NCBI GenBank assembly: GCA_040222235.1
Contig: JAVKDO010000134.1
Coordinates: 62,001-126,000 of the forward strand
DNA length: 64,000 bases
Source: UBA6059 sp040222235
GTDB lineage: Bacteria > Bacteroidota > Bacteroidia > Cytophagales > Cyclobacteriaceae
Direction of reading: 5' to 3'
Part shown: piece after piece, positions 8,897 through 17,657 of the stretch
Layout: every line of letters starts with the position of its first letter
Numbering within the stretch: the first letter of the stretch is position 1
Translations under genes and position numbers: made by a program
Notes under the pieces: generated by a model
Told to the model about the DNA's origin: nothing
Seen by the model: only the letters and a program-made list of their open reading frames with translations
Database searches by the model: none

Positions 8897-10640
8897 TTGG
8901 GACAGAAAGCTCAAATTTTGTCTCATCGGAATTAGAAATCGCATTGATGGTTCCTCTAATTTGCTTAGTAAGAATGTGAACCAAGTTGAGCCCAAATGAC
9001 TGATCAACGCCATGTTTTACAGTATCAGGTCCATTATCTGAAATGCTCAGCTTGATATGACTTTGATGCTTACTCAGATGTACTTTCCATAATGGATGCT
9101 GCGGATGACCTCCATGCTTAAAAGCATTCATCAGCAACTCTGTAAGTATAAGAGAAAGCGGGATAGCAATATTCACGTCAATTTCTACTTCATCAGTTTC
9201 CACTTTGATAGCCGTCAAATCTGGCCCCTTGAATAACCCGTACAAATGAGGCACTAAATTGATGACATAAGTATCCAGCCTGATAACAATGCACGCTTCA
9301 TCCCAGTAAAGCTCTTTATGGAGCAGGTTCATAGCATTGAGTCTGTTTTCACCATCTCTTGCAACATTTCTCGCTTCTTCGCTCACAGAGTTTTGAGCTG
9401 CTAGGCTGAGTACGCTAGCCAGTACTGAGATGTTGTTTTCTATTCTATGGTGCTGCTCTCGCATGCGCAGGTTGGCTTCATCTTTGGCACGTCTATTAAT
9501 TACGTAGATACGATATAGCAGAAACCCGGCAATGGCGAGCAACACAACAGCACATATAAGCGACCAAATAGCAATACTTTGAAATTCAAGCAGTGCTTTC
9601 TGAGTTTTGCTCCTTTCTTGACTTTCTAACAGTGCTTTTTCTTTTTGGGCTGTTTCAAAGCGAACCCGCATCTCGCTAATGGCGCGAGTCTTCTCTTTGT
9701 TGAGTAGACTGTCTTGATAGCGGTCATACTCCCTGTAGGCGTCAAGTGATTGCTCATATAGGCCTAGGTGCTGGTAGTATGAAGACCAGAGCTGATAATT
9801 CTTAGCCAGTTGTTCTAAAAACCCATGTTCTTCAGAAATGCTTTGGGCTGCTTCGAGGTGGCTTTCGGCCTTTGTTAGCTTGTTTTTGGTCAGATATATC
9901 TCGACAAGGTTGTTGTGCAGAATGGCCAGACCTGTTTTTTGATCAAGCACCTCCTTGATGGCCAGCGACTTCATGTAGTAGTATTCGGCACTATCCAATT
10001 GATTCTGCAATCGATAGTTTTCTCCAAGATTAAGTAAGGCTATAGAGATTTTCAGTGAATCTGACATACGCATGGCTAAGTTGAGTGAGGCGCTAAAATC
10101 AGAATGGGCCTTTTCATGCTGGTATTGGGCTAATTTTACGAGACCTATGTTATTTAATGCCGTGATCAACCTGACCGTATCATCGAGTGAAGAGCTTAGT
10201 GCAATGGCTTCTTGATAATAACTGTGTGCCAATTGATAGCGCCCTGTCAACCTGTAAATGTTTCCTATGGAATTACTGCTTATAGCTAAAGGCAGATTGT
10301 TCTCCAATCCTTGATAAATTAGATGGCATTGCAAAAAATGCTCAAGAGCAAGATCATAAATACCTAAATCTAAATAGCACCATCCCATATTATGATGTAA
10401 CGCCGCTAAATAGTCATTCTTTGGCAAAGCAGTCTGCAATTGGACTAGACTGTCTGACAAATTTAAAGATTGAGAATAATCACCTTGATGTCTTAGCTGC
10501 CTTACCAAACTGAGGTTTTTTGTATTATCTGAAGGTCTCGAAAATGCAGTTGTAGAAATGATTAATAAGAATAAACAGAAAGGAGCCAACAAGTGGCTCC
10601 TCCTTCTGATACAAAGATTATGAATGCTGGAGTTAATCAT
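8883..10640 (-). CDS. TPR-containing membrane histidine kinase (HisKA_2 type)
   Basis: 585 residues from the ATG at 10640, chosen because it overlaps the stop of the upstream small gene (ATGATTAA) and leads into a hydrophobic signal segment (about 16-33). Order: about six tetratricopeptide repeats (roughly 40-290, with pairs such as NNIGLVKLAQYQHEKA and LNLGENYRLQNQLDSA), coiled coil 295-350, membrane helix about 355-376, dimerisation domain with EQHHRIENN (His397/His398), HATPase with NELLMNAFKHG-like block and DNGPDT. The TPR region should be periplasmic and is a natural peptide- or protein-binding sensor. Convergent LytTR gene is the probable partner. A longer frame back to 10730 exists but would run through the lipopeptide gene. 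Confidence 0.92.
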   Translation of the reverse strand: MINSSIHNLCIRRRSHLLAPFCLFLLIISTTAFSRPSDNTKNLSLVRQLRHQGDYSQSLNLSDSLVQLQTALPKNDYLAALHHNMGWCYLDLGIYDLALEHFLQCHLIYQGLENNLPLAISSNSIGNIYRLTGRYQLAHSYYQEAIALSSSLDDTVRLITALNNIGLVKLAQYQHEKAHSDFSASLNLAMRMSDSLKISIALLNLGENYRLQNQLDSAEYYYMKSLAIKEVLDQKTGLAILHNNLVEIYLTKNKLTKAESHLEAAQSISEEHGFLEQLAKNYQLWSSYYQHLGLYEQSLDAYREYDRYQDSLLNKEKTRAISEMRVRFETAQKEKALLESQERSKTQKALLEFQSIAIWSLICAVVLLAIAGFLLYRIYVINRRAKDEANLRMREQHHRIENNISVLASVLSLAAQNSVSEEARNVARDGENRLNAMNLLHKELYWDEACIVIRLDTYVINLVPHLYGLFKGPDLTAIKVETDEVEIDVNIAIPLSLILTELLMNAFKHGGHPQHPLWKVHLSKHQSHIKLSISDNGPDTVKHGVDQSFGLNLVHILTKQIRGTINAISNSDETKFELSVPIKSS

Positions 10641-10809
10641 TGCATGAAGTGCAAGGGGGATCGTCATTGCCCCCTTCCCCAGTAGCAACAGCCTCCTTCT
10701 GAAATGGTGAAATAGAATCATCGTACTCACTACAGGAAGATAGAGTTGATACTCCCACTAAGGCAAGTAAAGTCAATAACAATGCAGTACTATTTTTTAC
10801 AGTTTTCAT
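10633..10809 (-). CDS. Small Cys-rich lipopeptide, coupled to the TPR kinase gene
   Basis: A 58-residue reading frame starting ATG AAA ACT GTA at 10809 and ending TAA at 10633. Residues 1-25 form a lipoprotein signal (KTVK, hydrophobic core LLLTLLALVGV) with lipobox LSSC, Cys26. The mature part is only 33 residues: acidic start (SEYDD), a GEGGNDDPP stretch, and a C-terminal CTSC pair. The last eight bases ATGATTAA contain both its stop and the kinase start, so translation is probably coupled. I do not recognise a family. The arrangement suggests a ligand, modulator or co-sensor for the kinase TPR domain (inference). Reasons to believe it is real: full signal peptide, lipobox, and tight coupling. 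Confidence 0.8.
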   Translation of the reverse strand: MKTVKNSTALLLTLLALVGVSTLSSCSEYDDSISPFQKEAVATGEGGNDDPPCTSCND

Positions 10810-11290
10810 TTTTCTAAGATTTTAATTGACACAATTGATTTTTTCGGGCATAGTGGTATCAGACAGTGGCCGCCTAGCGGCACTTGGCATGATCAGCCCG
10901 AGTCATAGGAGTGGGTTTGAAAAGGACTGCCCTGCCCTCCCAAGCAGGTCTGAACTTTCCAGTTTGGCGAATCGCCGTTGATATCAACTACACAAGTTTA
11001 CGGTAGGGTTAAGGACATGTGAAGACCCTTGCTGATTAGAAGCGGAGGGCGTGGGTGATTAGAAGTAAGTAGCTGATAAAGAGTAGGATGTAGAAAATAT
11101 AATCACTTGTTACCATAGGTGTCTGGCGATTTAGAACCGTCCAATACGTGCTATAATCAGATCTACGAAGTTTTTAAAACTTCGTAGATCTTTGCATACC
11201 GACACTTTGGATCAGACAGATTTATGAATATTGACAGGTGCAGCCTTTCTGCTACTAGAAGTCATTCGCAGTAGGCCTACCCGACTATAG
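10810..11290. other. 481-base intergenic region without a recognisable gene
   Basis: Lies upstream of the lipopeptide/kinase unit and downstream of the minus-strand gene at 11291. No plausible coding frame was seen. It should hold the promoter for the lipopeptide gene (minus strand, just above 10810), but I could not pick one. Contains GCCGC-CTA-GCGGC near 10870 and a perfect 33-base palindrome at 11159-11191, listed separately. Confidence 0.6.
11159..11191. repeat. Perfect 33-base palindrome (16-base arms, one-base centre)
   Basis: Left arm AGATCTACGAAGTTTT, centre T, right arm the exact reverse complement. The long perfect arms and intergenic location resemble a dispersed palindromic element rather than an ordinary terminator, although it sits about 100 bases after the stop of the minus-strand gene 11291-11971 and could also act on that transcript. 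Confidence 0.9.
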
Positions 11291-11971
11291 TCACTTGGTG
11301 GTTAGATCGGAGGATAGAAACGAGCGTAGTGGGTCAATAAGAGCCAGTCTAGAGCGACCATCGGATATGGCCATATAATATGTCTGGCTCCCATTCGTCA
11401 CTGCCAGCCAATCACCTGAGAGTGGGGGCATTTTTACTACATAAGATGATAATGGCAGGCTGAGAGTTATGGTTTGAACTTTTCCTTCAAAGAGCAAGCC
11501 ATGTCGAAAACGTGTCAGTTGTCCTGGGTCGGGCATGCGCCAAATGTTGAACCAAGGGTATTTTTTTCTGGCCAATAGAACTGTGCGATGAAACACTCTT
11601 TTTTCTGCTTTGTCAAGTTGCTGACGAGCATAACTCCATAGTGGCTGCATGAGCTGTACGTCGTACCCAAACCGCTGATCATCTTTGGAATAGAGAGCTC
11701 TTTTGATATCATTGTATCTATCCTTTAGATACTTTGGGTAGTTCGGAAAATTTTCGATCTCCGGAAACAGGTTTTCTATCTCTATGGACAATTTATCATA
11801 CCACTTGGTCTGTGGTTTGATGAGTTTTCGGCCGTATTGGTCATACTCCTCCTCATAGGGTATTTTTGCTATCGCGAAAGCTCGAACGAAAAGATCATAG
11901 GCTTCCTGCCTTTGAATATGGGCACGCTTGGAGGACAATTTGATGTTCTGGTTTTTTTGAAAATTACACAT
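11291..11971 (-). CDS. Hypothetical cytoplasmic protein
   Basis: 226 residues, not recognised. No signal peptide. N-terminal half is charged and helical (many Lys/Glu/Tyr, e.g. YPKYLKDRYNDIKRALYSKDD); C-terminal part looks beta-rich (LLFEGKVQTITLSLPLSSYVV). The ATG at 11971 directly abuts the ATG of the divergent gene at 11972, so the true start may be further inside, for example the in-frame TTG at codon 12. Function unknown; no informative operon partner. Confidence 0.6.
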   Translation of the reverse strand: MCNFQKNQNIKLSSKRAHIQRQEAYDLFVRAFAIAKIPYEEEYDQYGRKLIKPQTKWYDKLSIEIENLFPEIENFPNYPKYLKDRYNDIKRALYSKDDQRFGYDVQLMQPLWSYARQQLDKAEKRVFHRTVLLARKKYPWFNIWRMPDPGQLTRFRHGLLFEGKVQTITLSLPLSSYVVKMPPLSGDWLAVTNGSQTYYMAISDGRSRLALIDPLRSFLSSDLTTK

Positions 11972-12811
11972 ATGCGCACAACACTTCTAATAAGTCTGTT
12001 GCTTTTTGAAACTTGCCATGCCAATGCGCAAGAGTTATCACAAGAGTATTTCACATGGATTAAGCAAGGCCCTTTGAATGTAATGGTACGATCTGTAGAG
12101 GTGAATCAGGAGCGGAATATATTGACCATGTGGGCCGATACGACTACCCTTATTGATCCAGTAGAGGTTCGTCGGCTCTACACTACCTGGGATAGTCTGT
12201 CTCGTGCTCAGGAGGAACTGGGCGTACAACTCGCCGACCAGCTGCTATTAAAGTTCTCTCAGTTGGCTCTTAGACCTGCTGAAGGATTGTCGATTAGATT
12301 GCTGTCGGTGATCCCTGCGTTATTTTCGGTAGAGATTAGCATGGTCAATAACCAAGTTACCGCCAATGTGTCCTTCGTCGGTGGTAAGGGGGAGGAGCCA
12401 CCACCCATTGAGTTGGATAGGGATTATTTTGACCCGAGCGAGCATTTTCTTATCCGTCAGCCTTTTGATCAGGCCAAAAAGACCGTCATTAATGTCATCA
12501 CAGAGTATCTCAGTGAGACATATGGATTGCGGAATAAGGAATTGACCGTTATGACTACCAATAGATACAACACGCAAGTCAATATTGAGAAAAGACTCAT
12601 CTTAACGGAGAGATATTCTGAAAGAATAGAAATCAATATTTTTTGGTTTCCAATAGGCGATACGGAAACAGAGATGAGCTATGAAATCCATGCCGAATAT
12701 GCGGCTGGGCTGATGAAAGTAGGAGAATTCAGAGATTTGAAGAATGAGTATTTTCTAGAGCTTATTGCTTTTAATCAGTTGCTCAAAGAAGAGGTCTATA
12801 AGGTCAACTAG
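11972..12811 (+). CDS. Exported hypothetical protein
   Basis: 279 residues. Start at ATG 11972, where the protein begins MRTTLLISLLLFETCHANAQ, a clear Sec signal peptide with ANA-Q cleavage; upstream in-frame codons run back through the divergent gene and are rejected. The mature protein alternates beta-rich segments with a helix-rich middle; no motif recognised. Ten bases upstream of a small membrane-protein gene, suggesting a two-gene transcript. Its start codon touches that of the divergent gene. Confidence 0.7.
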   Translation: MRTTLLISLLLFETCHANAQELSQEYFTWIKQGPLNVMVRSVEVNQERNILTMWADTTTLIDPVEVRRLYTTWDSLSRAQEELGVQLADQLLLKFSQLALRPAEGLSIRLLSVIPALFSVEISMVNNQVTANVSFVGGKGEEPPPIELDRDYFDPSEHFLIRQPFDQAKKTVINVITEYLSETYGLRNKELTVMTTNRYNTQVNIEKRLILTERYSERIEINIFWFPIGDTETEMSYEIHAEYAAGLMKVGEFRDLKNEYFLELIAFNQLLKEEVYKVN

Positions 12812-12821
12812 TAATGAGAAT

Positions 12822-13235
12822 ATGAGGGATACCAAACTGTTGAATACAATAAGTGTGGTTTCGCTTCTGGGCAGAGGAGTGCTGTTTCTAGCGATTTTCA
12901 TGTTATGGCGGCTGGGTGGCTTCCGTTCTGACGAGATCATGCAGCTGGCATTGGTCGTCACGCCACTGACTTTAGTGTTGGCAAGTGCTTTCATCCGATA
13001 CGTCATCGAATTCCCCTATCCTATTAGCACCGGGTCTCACAGCTTACGGATAGGTTTATTTGGCACGATAGCCCCTAGTGCCTTGTACCTGATCTATGTC
13101 ATCATGATATGCGCGACGGCCCTAGATCGCAGCTTAGTATCTTTCGATGCGCTGACCCAGTTTTTATTAATAGGTGAAGGGGGATGCGCCATCTACTGTG
13201 GGGTGTTTTTAGGGCGTCTGTTTGACTTCCGATGA
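12822..13235 (+). CDS. Small membrane protein, four predicted helices
   Basis: 137 residues from ATG 12822 (MRDTKLLNTIS), chosen because it falls 10 bases after the preceding stop and before the first membrane helix. Four hydrophobic segments at about 10-30, 40-60, 75-98 and 110-130. No family recognised. It ends six bases before the stop of the convergent caspase gene, leaving no room for a terminator between them. Confidence 0.65.
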   Translation: MRDTKLLNTISVVSLLGRGVLFLAIFMLWRLGGFRSDEIMQLALVVTPLTLVLASAFIRYVIEFPYPISTGSHSLRIGLFGTIAPSALYLIYVIMICATALDRSLVSFDALTQFLLIGEGGCAIYCGVFLGRLFDFR

Positions 13236-13241
13236 CGAGTT

Positions 13242-14666
13242 TTATTGCAGTTTTACTTGTGCAATAGGTAGCTGAAGGTTGACTTTACCACCTATCGTAG
13301 GTGTTTGTCTATGTCGATATTTTTCCCAAGCTACGGTCTTGACATTGTCTTTGACATAGTCAAATAACTCTAAAACGGCGACTACAAGATTATTATCCGT
13401 ATCGCAAGCATCGATATTGTGCACTAAAGCATCGGTCAGGTAGTAGCTGAAAAGCCCCCTGCCGTTTTCCAGCCCAGACACTTCAATAGAGGTCTCCCCA
13501 ATACCCGATGAACTGATTATCCCTATGTCTTTGTCTACCAATGAGGCTAGATGGTCAAGCAACAAGCCTTTCATCTGCGGCAATGTCCCTCCACTGTGGC
13601 AGGCATCCATCATCCAGAGCTTTTTGTCAGCTTGGCTGAGGTCGAAGATTTCTTCTATTTCTTGATGATGAATAGCAGTTTGGTCTTGATTAGGATCAAA
13701 ATCATGTGGGATAAGATGCAGGGCTTTCGGTTGCCGGCTTCCGAGCAAGGCTCCATGACCTGAAAAATAGAAGACGACCATATCCTTAGGTCTTGCCTTG
13801 ATAAACAAGCTGCGCATCTCTGTAAGAATGTTTTGCTTGGTGGCTTGTTCGTCTCTTAGTACTACCAGTGATCCTGAGGATACTCCGCCACCATTTTCAC
13901 TTCGGTAAAATGCTTCCAGGGCGTTGACATCATTGATGGTAAAGCTGAGGTCACTGAGATTTTCATTGTTTTGATAATCGGCAATGCCCACCAAGAGGAC
14001 ATGTATCGCGGGTACGTTAACCTTATCAAAAACAGGCGCAGGGGGATCGTTGAGCAAACTAATGTGGAGAAAGTCTACCTCCACAGCCCCGGCAGGTGGA
14101 GCGATAAAACCTACCTCAGAACCCATCAAGCCTGGGAAGGCCATCGTATGCACCAACTCCCCGTTGAGATAATAGGTCAGCTCAGCCCCGATTTTCCTGA
14201 CTCTGATATCATTGAACCCATCAATACGGATAGCTGATGAATAGGTCCATGGGACATAGTCGGTAAAGCTACCTGTAGGGTCATCAAACTTGTCAATAGA
14301 ATAGTGGCCGTCACCCCTTAGCCAGACTTCATAAAATGAATTGTCAAGGCTATTACCGCCCCACTCCAGACCATAGCCTCTGGTGCCATCACCTTTGACC
14401 TGACGAATACGCAGGGTAATTTCAAAATCTTGATGATTGCGGATAAATGCCCTCTCAGTACGGCGCGAGTAGTTGTACTTTGCGTTTTTGCTCTCTAGGT
14501 AAAAAAGCCCACTGGATATTCTGGCGTTGGTTTTGGCTCTGTCGCCTAGCAGCCACAGGTTGTCGTTGTTGTCAAAGTTTTCTATGAGGAGGGAGTATCG
14601 GTCTTGACACTCGCCTAAAAAAGGTGAAAGAAGAAAGGCAGTGAACAAAAAAAAGCAAGGCCTCAA
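13242..14666 (-). CDS. Exported caspase-like (peptidase C14) protein with N-terminal jelly-roll domain
   Basis: 474 residues, TTG start at 14666; no ATG is possible because the stop of the preceding gene lies in frame nine bases upstream. Signal peptide (about 1-20, ending LGECQ), a LamG/DUF1080-like beta-sandwich about 25-205 (FEITLRIRQVKGDGTRGYGLEWGG), then a caspase p20-like domain from about 220: HVLLVGIADYQN, catalytic His304 in FSGHGALLG and Cys356 in MMDACHSGG. Caspase-like proteases cut after basic or acidic residues and are found in bacterial signalling and death systems; an exported one is less usual. Last gene of a four-gene operon, six bases after the OmpA-like gene. Substrate unknown. 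Confidence 0.9.
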   Translation of the reverse strand: MRPCFFLFTAFLLSPFLGECQDRYSLLIENFDNNDNLWLLGDRAKTNARISSGLFYLESKNAKYNYSRRTERAFIRNHQDFEITLRIRQVKGDGTRGYGLEWGGNSLDNSFYEVWLRGDGHYSIDKFDDPTGSFTDYVPWTYSSAIRIDGFNDIRVRKIGAELTYYLNGELVHTMAFPGLMGSEVGFIAPPAGAVEVDFLHISLLNDPPAPVFDKVNVPAIHVLLVGIADYQNNENLSDLSFTINDVNALEAFYRSENGGGVSSGSLVVLRDEQATKQNILTEMRSLFIKARPKDMVVFYFSGHGALLGSRQPKALHLIPHDFDPNQDQTAIHHQEIEEIFDLSQADKKLWMMDACHSGGTLPQMKGLLLDHLASLVDKDIGIISSSGIGETSIEVSGLENGRGLFSYYLTDALVHNIDACDTDNNLVVAVLELFDYVKDNVKTVAWEKYRHRQTPTIGGKVNLQLPIAQVKLQ

Positions 14667-14672
14667 GTCTGC

Positions 14673-15845
14673 TTATTTGTTTCTAAAAATATCCTCTATG
14701 TGCAATTGCACGTAGATTTTTCTGAACTGAGCTCCGATTTCGTCCTCAATTTTGACTTCATGGGAGAAGTTATTTCTGGTGCCCGATAACTGCTCAACCT
14801 TGGCTTGCAGAAAGTCTCGGATGCCGTACGAACGAAGATAGGCTAACTCCTCGTTGGTCTGAATGCCCGTACTTTGCGAGATCGCAATGGTACTAATACC
14901 ACCCTTATTGCTTGGTATGCTATCGTCGTAAGAATCAGTTTTTCGAAAAGTCCCTCCCAGCTTGGGTGAGAACTCACTGCGATAAGGCAAATATCCATTT
15001 ATTGGTTGGCTATCTGCTGATCCTACTATCCTGATATTAACCGTACTGCCAGGTTCAAAATACTTATAGAGATGCTTTTCAACCGTTTGTTTGAGTGCGG
15101 TCATAGTGGCAAATGCCGCAGGCGACCGATCAATGAGATACTCCCCCGAAGGATAGTTAACCAGCTCCATGTTGACTTGATCGTTTAGGTCAATATCGTA
15201 GGTGAAAGTAGTGATTAGATCATAAGTTGGAAGCCCATCGCCTTCGTTACCTTCGACCAGTACTACGTTGATAGAGGGTATGATAGATTTGTCAAGGTGA
15301 TCGCTCTTTTTTAGTTCTTCGAAATAAGTCTTTGCGCTTGAAAAGACTTGGTTTTTGACTTTAACCAGTTCATTCTCAGCCTTGAGCTTCAATATATGCC
15401 TTCGCTCAATTTCTCTTGCGATAGTCATCCCACTGATAGGGGTTTTTAAGCTCTCAGTGATCGTATCTATTTTGGAAGTTATATCACTTACCGCGCTGGG
15501 GTCTATTTGCTCAAGTTTATCGCGTTGGTCAACTTCAAAGAAATATGTGTCGCCATCCTTGAGGTTGACGGTGATCGGGTTGTAGTTTTTAGCTTTCTTG
15601 TCCAGCACATTTGAGACCTGTAGTATCCCTCTGGAATACACTGAGTAAACAACAGCGGACGGAATAGACTTACTCATTACTTGAGACCCGTTGAGGTACA
15701 GCTTAATTTCGCTAGATTTCTTACTAGATTCCTGATAAATAAAAATGTTAACCTTAGATAAGGTGGAGAGCTGGGCAGTCGTCGGTAGTGCAGTTACAAA
15801 CAAGCAATAAATGCACGCTAGCTTGAGTATCGTTGAATTATTCAC
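14673..15845 (-). CDS. Exported protein with remote OmpA-like C-terminal region
   Basis: 390 residues starting at GTG 15845, which overlaps the stop of the upstream lipoprotein gene (GTGAATAA) and gives a signal peptide NNSTILKLACIYCLFVTA ending near TTAQ. A longer in-frame reading back to 15983 would cover the lipoprotein gene and is rejected. Residues about 20-110 resemble a beta-sandwich; a coiled stretch follows at 115-165; the C-terminal third has an OmpA-like pattern (VNIRIVGSADSQPING ... NEELAYLRSYGIRDFLQ), suggesting peptidoglycan contact, but the match is weak. Third gene of the caspase operon. Confidence 0.65.
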   Translation of the reverse strand: MNNSTILKLACIYCLFVTALPTTAQLSTLSKVNIFIYQESSKKSSEIKLYLNGSQVMSKSIPSAVVYSVYSRGILQVSNVLDKKAKNYNPITVNLKDGDTYFFEVDQRDKLEQIDPSAVSDITSKIDTITESLKTPISGMTIAREIERRHILKLKAENELVKVKNQVFSSAKTYFEELKKSDHLDKSIIPSINVVLVEGNEGDGLPTYDLITTFTYDIDLNDQVNMELVNYPSGEYLIDRSPAAFATMTALKQTVEKHLYKYFEPGSTVNIRIVGSADSQPINGYLPYRSEFSPKLGGTFRKTDSYDDSIPSNKGGISTIAISQSTGIQTNEELAYLRSYGIRDFLQAKVEQLSGTRNNFSHEVKIEDEIGAQFRKIYVQLHIEDIFRNK

Positions 15846-16101
15846 GCGTATCAACGGTCTCAATGCACGAGCCTTGGCACGCAATTCTGAATTTGAAGCT
15901 ATCTCCATCTTCAGATACATCGAAATCAATAACTGATCCTTCTTCGCATCTTCCAGCTGGAAGAGAAAAAGTTTCCCCGTCAAAAGTGAATGTGTTACAC
16001 GCTGTTACCTCACCTGCTTGAGGCTCGAAATCGTCATCTTCACAACTGAGAGTTATGACCAGAAGTAAGACTATAGTACAAAAGTGTTTAATTTTTATCA
16101 T
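15838..16101 (-). CDS. Small putative lipoprotein
   Basis: 87 residues. Signal MIKIKHFCTIVLLLVITLSC with Cys20 as the lipid site, followed by an acidic EDDDFEPQ linker and a compact domain with four cysteines (ACNTF, GRCEEG, IACQGSC), likely two disulphides. No family recognised. Three bases separate it from the gene upstream and it overlaps the gene downstream by eight bases, so it is firmly inside the operon. Confidence 0.75.
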   Translation of the reverse strand: MIKIKHFCTIVLLLVITLSCEDDDFEPQAGEVTACNTFTFDGETFSLPAGRCEEGSVIDFDVSEDGDSFKFRIACQGSCIETVDTRE

Positions 16102-16104
16102 GGG

Positions 16105-17361
16105 TTATTGTTTAAAGAGACTGTCAAGCGCTTGGCTTGATACGTTGAATAAATTGTCTGCAAAGTCATTGGATGCGCCGAGTGCCAGTGTGCCTCGTGC
16201 TGGTGCCGCGGGCTTTTTATCACCAATGCTTTCTCTTTCCCCCTTGGAGAGTACTCTTTTGTCTCCACTAGAAGAGTACCATTCATTGTATACTCTGTGT
16301 AGTGAGGTGATAGGTGAATCCTTAAGTACCTTATCTTCGATATTATTGTACAGTATAACTCTTCCTTTGAGGATACCTTCGTACTGCTGAGTGTATGTAG
16401 TATAGGTGCCACTGACTGCCTTCTTTACTTTTATCACCTCTTCTTTGCCTTCTGAATTCTTAATTTTCTCTTCTCGCACAACAATCTCTTTGTTACGCTC
16501 ATCCCGTGAAGTCACGATTTCTCCTGCCGAATACTGAAAGTCCGTTATTTGAATTGTAATGACAACCTCACCCTCTGAGGTCGAATTGAGAAGCAATAGC
16601 TTACTTTGATCTGCTTTCGCCTTTATGCTTTTCCAAGTAGAAGCATTAACCCTACTCAGTACTTCACTTCCTGAAGGTATATTCTGCGCCACTTCTATTG
16701 GTTCAAAAGCAACCGTATACCTGGCCATGTTGATGGCCGCAAGTCTTTTTTGATTTGTGTCTTTGTATCCGGACTTTTCGTAGTACAGAACGTTATTGAA
16801 TCTGCGATAGGCCAACAAACCTGAACGCTTTGATGGAATTGATAATAGCTCGATACCTGCCTGATATTCCTCAGAGACATACTTCTCTTTATGCTCTTCA
16901 AAGACTGTGTGAGCCTGCTGAATCTCAGGATTATAGTCGATGAACAGCCCTTGATCTATATTGGTATCACTAAGTATGGGCTCGCCCAGACTCCTTATTC
17001 TTATGATGGTTTTATGGAGGGCTGTGTATTTATTAATCAGCTTTTGGGCGGACTCCACGCTGATCCTGCCATTGTACGATTTGGTGTATTTCTTGGCATT
17101 TGAGGTCTCGCTCATTACTTCTCCGTAGTAGTGCATAAAACCTGAGTTCATGGCCTCTACCAGTTTGGTGTAGTTCTTTTTCTTTAATGTACCCGACAAA
17201 GCCATTACCGACATTTTGATGGCAGTTTCGTAGCTACCAGCCTTGTAGGCCTTCTGTGCCTGGCGAAAATTATTCTTGGCCTCCTTGTCTTTTTGGGCGA
17301 GACTCTCCGGATGTTGCATCACAACCAGAAAAAGAATTAGCAACAGTTTGATGTCGTACAT
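16105..17361 (-). CDS. Exported hypothetical protein with TPR-like N-terminus
   Basis: 418 residues. Signal peptide 1-22 (LLLILFLVVMQHPESLAQ), then a TPR-like helical pair (NNFRQAQKAYKAGSYETAIKMSVMAL, discontinuous motif) and a long mixed region. Around 270-345 it has beta segments interrupted by a highly charged loop (SRDERNKEIVVREEKIKNSEG). First gene of the four-gene caspase operon. No family recognised. The promoter should lie in 17362-17657. Confidence 0.65.
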   Translation of the reverse strand: MYDIKLLLILFLVVMQHPESLAQKDKEAKNNFRQAQKAYKAGSYETAIKMSVMALSGTLKKKNYTKLVEAMNSGFMHYYGEVMSETSNAKKYTKSYNGRISVESAQKLINKYTALHKTIIRIRSLGEPILSDTNIDQGLFIDYNPEIQQAHTVFEEHKEKYVSEEYQAGIELLSIPSKRSGLLAYRRFNNVLYYEKSGYKDTNQKRLAAINMARYTVAFEPIEVAQNIPSGSEVLSRVNASTWKSIKAKADQSKLLLLNSTSEGEVVITIQITDFQYSAGEIVTSRDERNKEIVVREEKIKNSEGKEEVIKVKKAVSGTYTTYTQQYEGILKGRVILYNNIEDKVLKDSPITSLHRVYNEWYSSSGDKRVLSKGERESIGDKKPAAPARGTLALGASNDFADNLFNVSSQALDSLFKQ

Positions 17362-17657
17362 ACTGATAATGAAAGGGTTTCAACTCGAAATTAAAGTCTT
17401 CCCTAACCGATAATGTGTGGAATTGACCGGCTCACCTAATCGGTTTATCAACGGATGGTTTTTGTTTATGAAGGGGAATAGGATTGGGTAAATACACGCC
17501 TCTTTGACCAACTGCGAATATCTTTCGAGAGCTATTATGGCTCCTTCACAAATAAGATGGATGTCTTCGTAAATCTGCTTTGGTAAGAGGGGGCTCAGTG
17601 TCCAATTTTAAGTACGGTTCTAGCTTCAAGCTGATAGCCCTGAAACTCAGATAAAAC
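17362..17657. other. Divergent intergenic region between caspase operon and Kelch lipoprotein gene
   Basis: 296 bases between two genes read outwards. It must carry both promoters; no clear TAnnTTTG box was identified on either strand. A tiny in-frame minus-strand reading overlaps it but lacks any supporting feature. Confidence 0.5.

Noticed and set aside
10860..10990. Possible structured RNA or riboswitch in the gap upstream of the lipopeptide gene
   Set aside because: Only short local inverted repeats were seen; no known riboswitch core matched.
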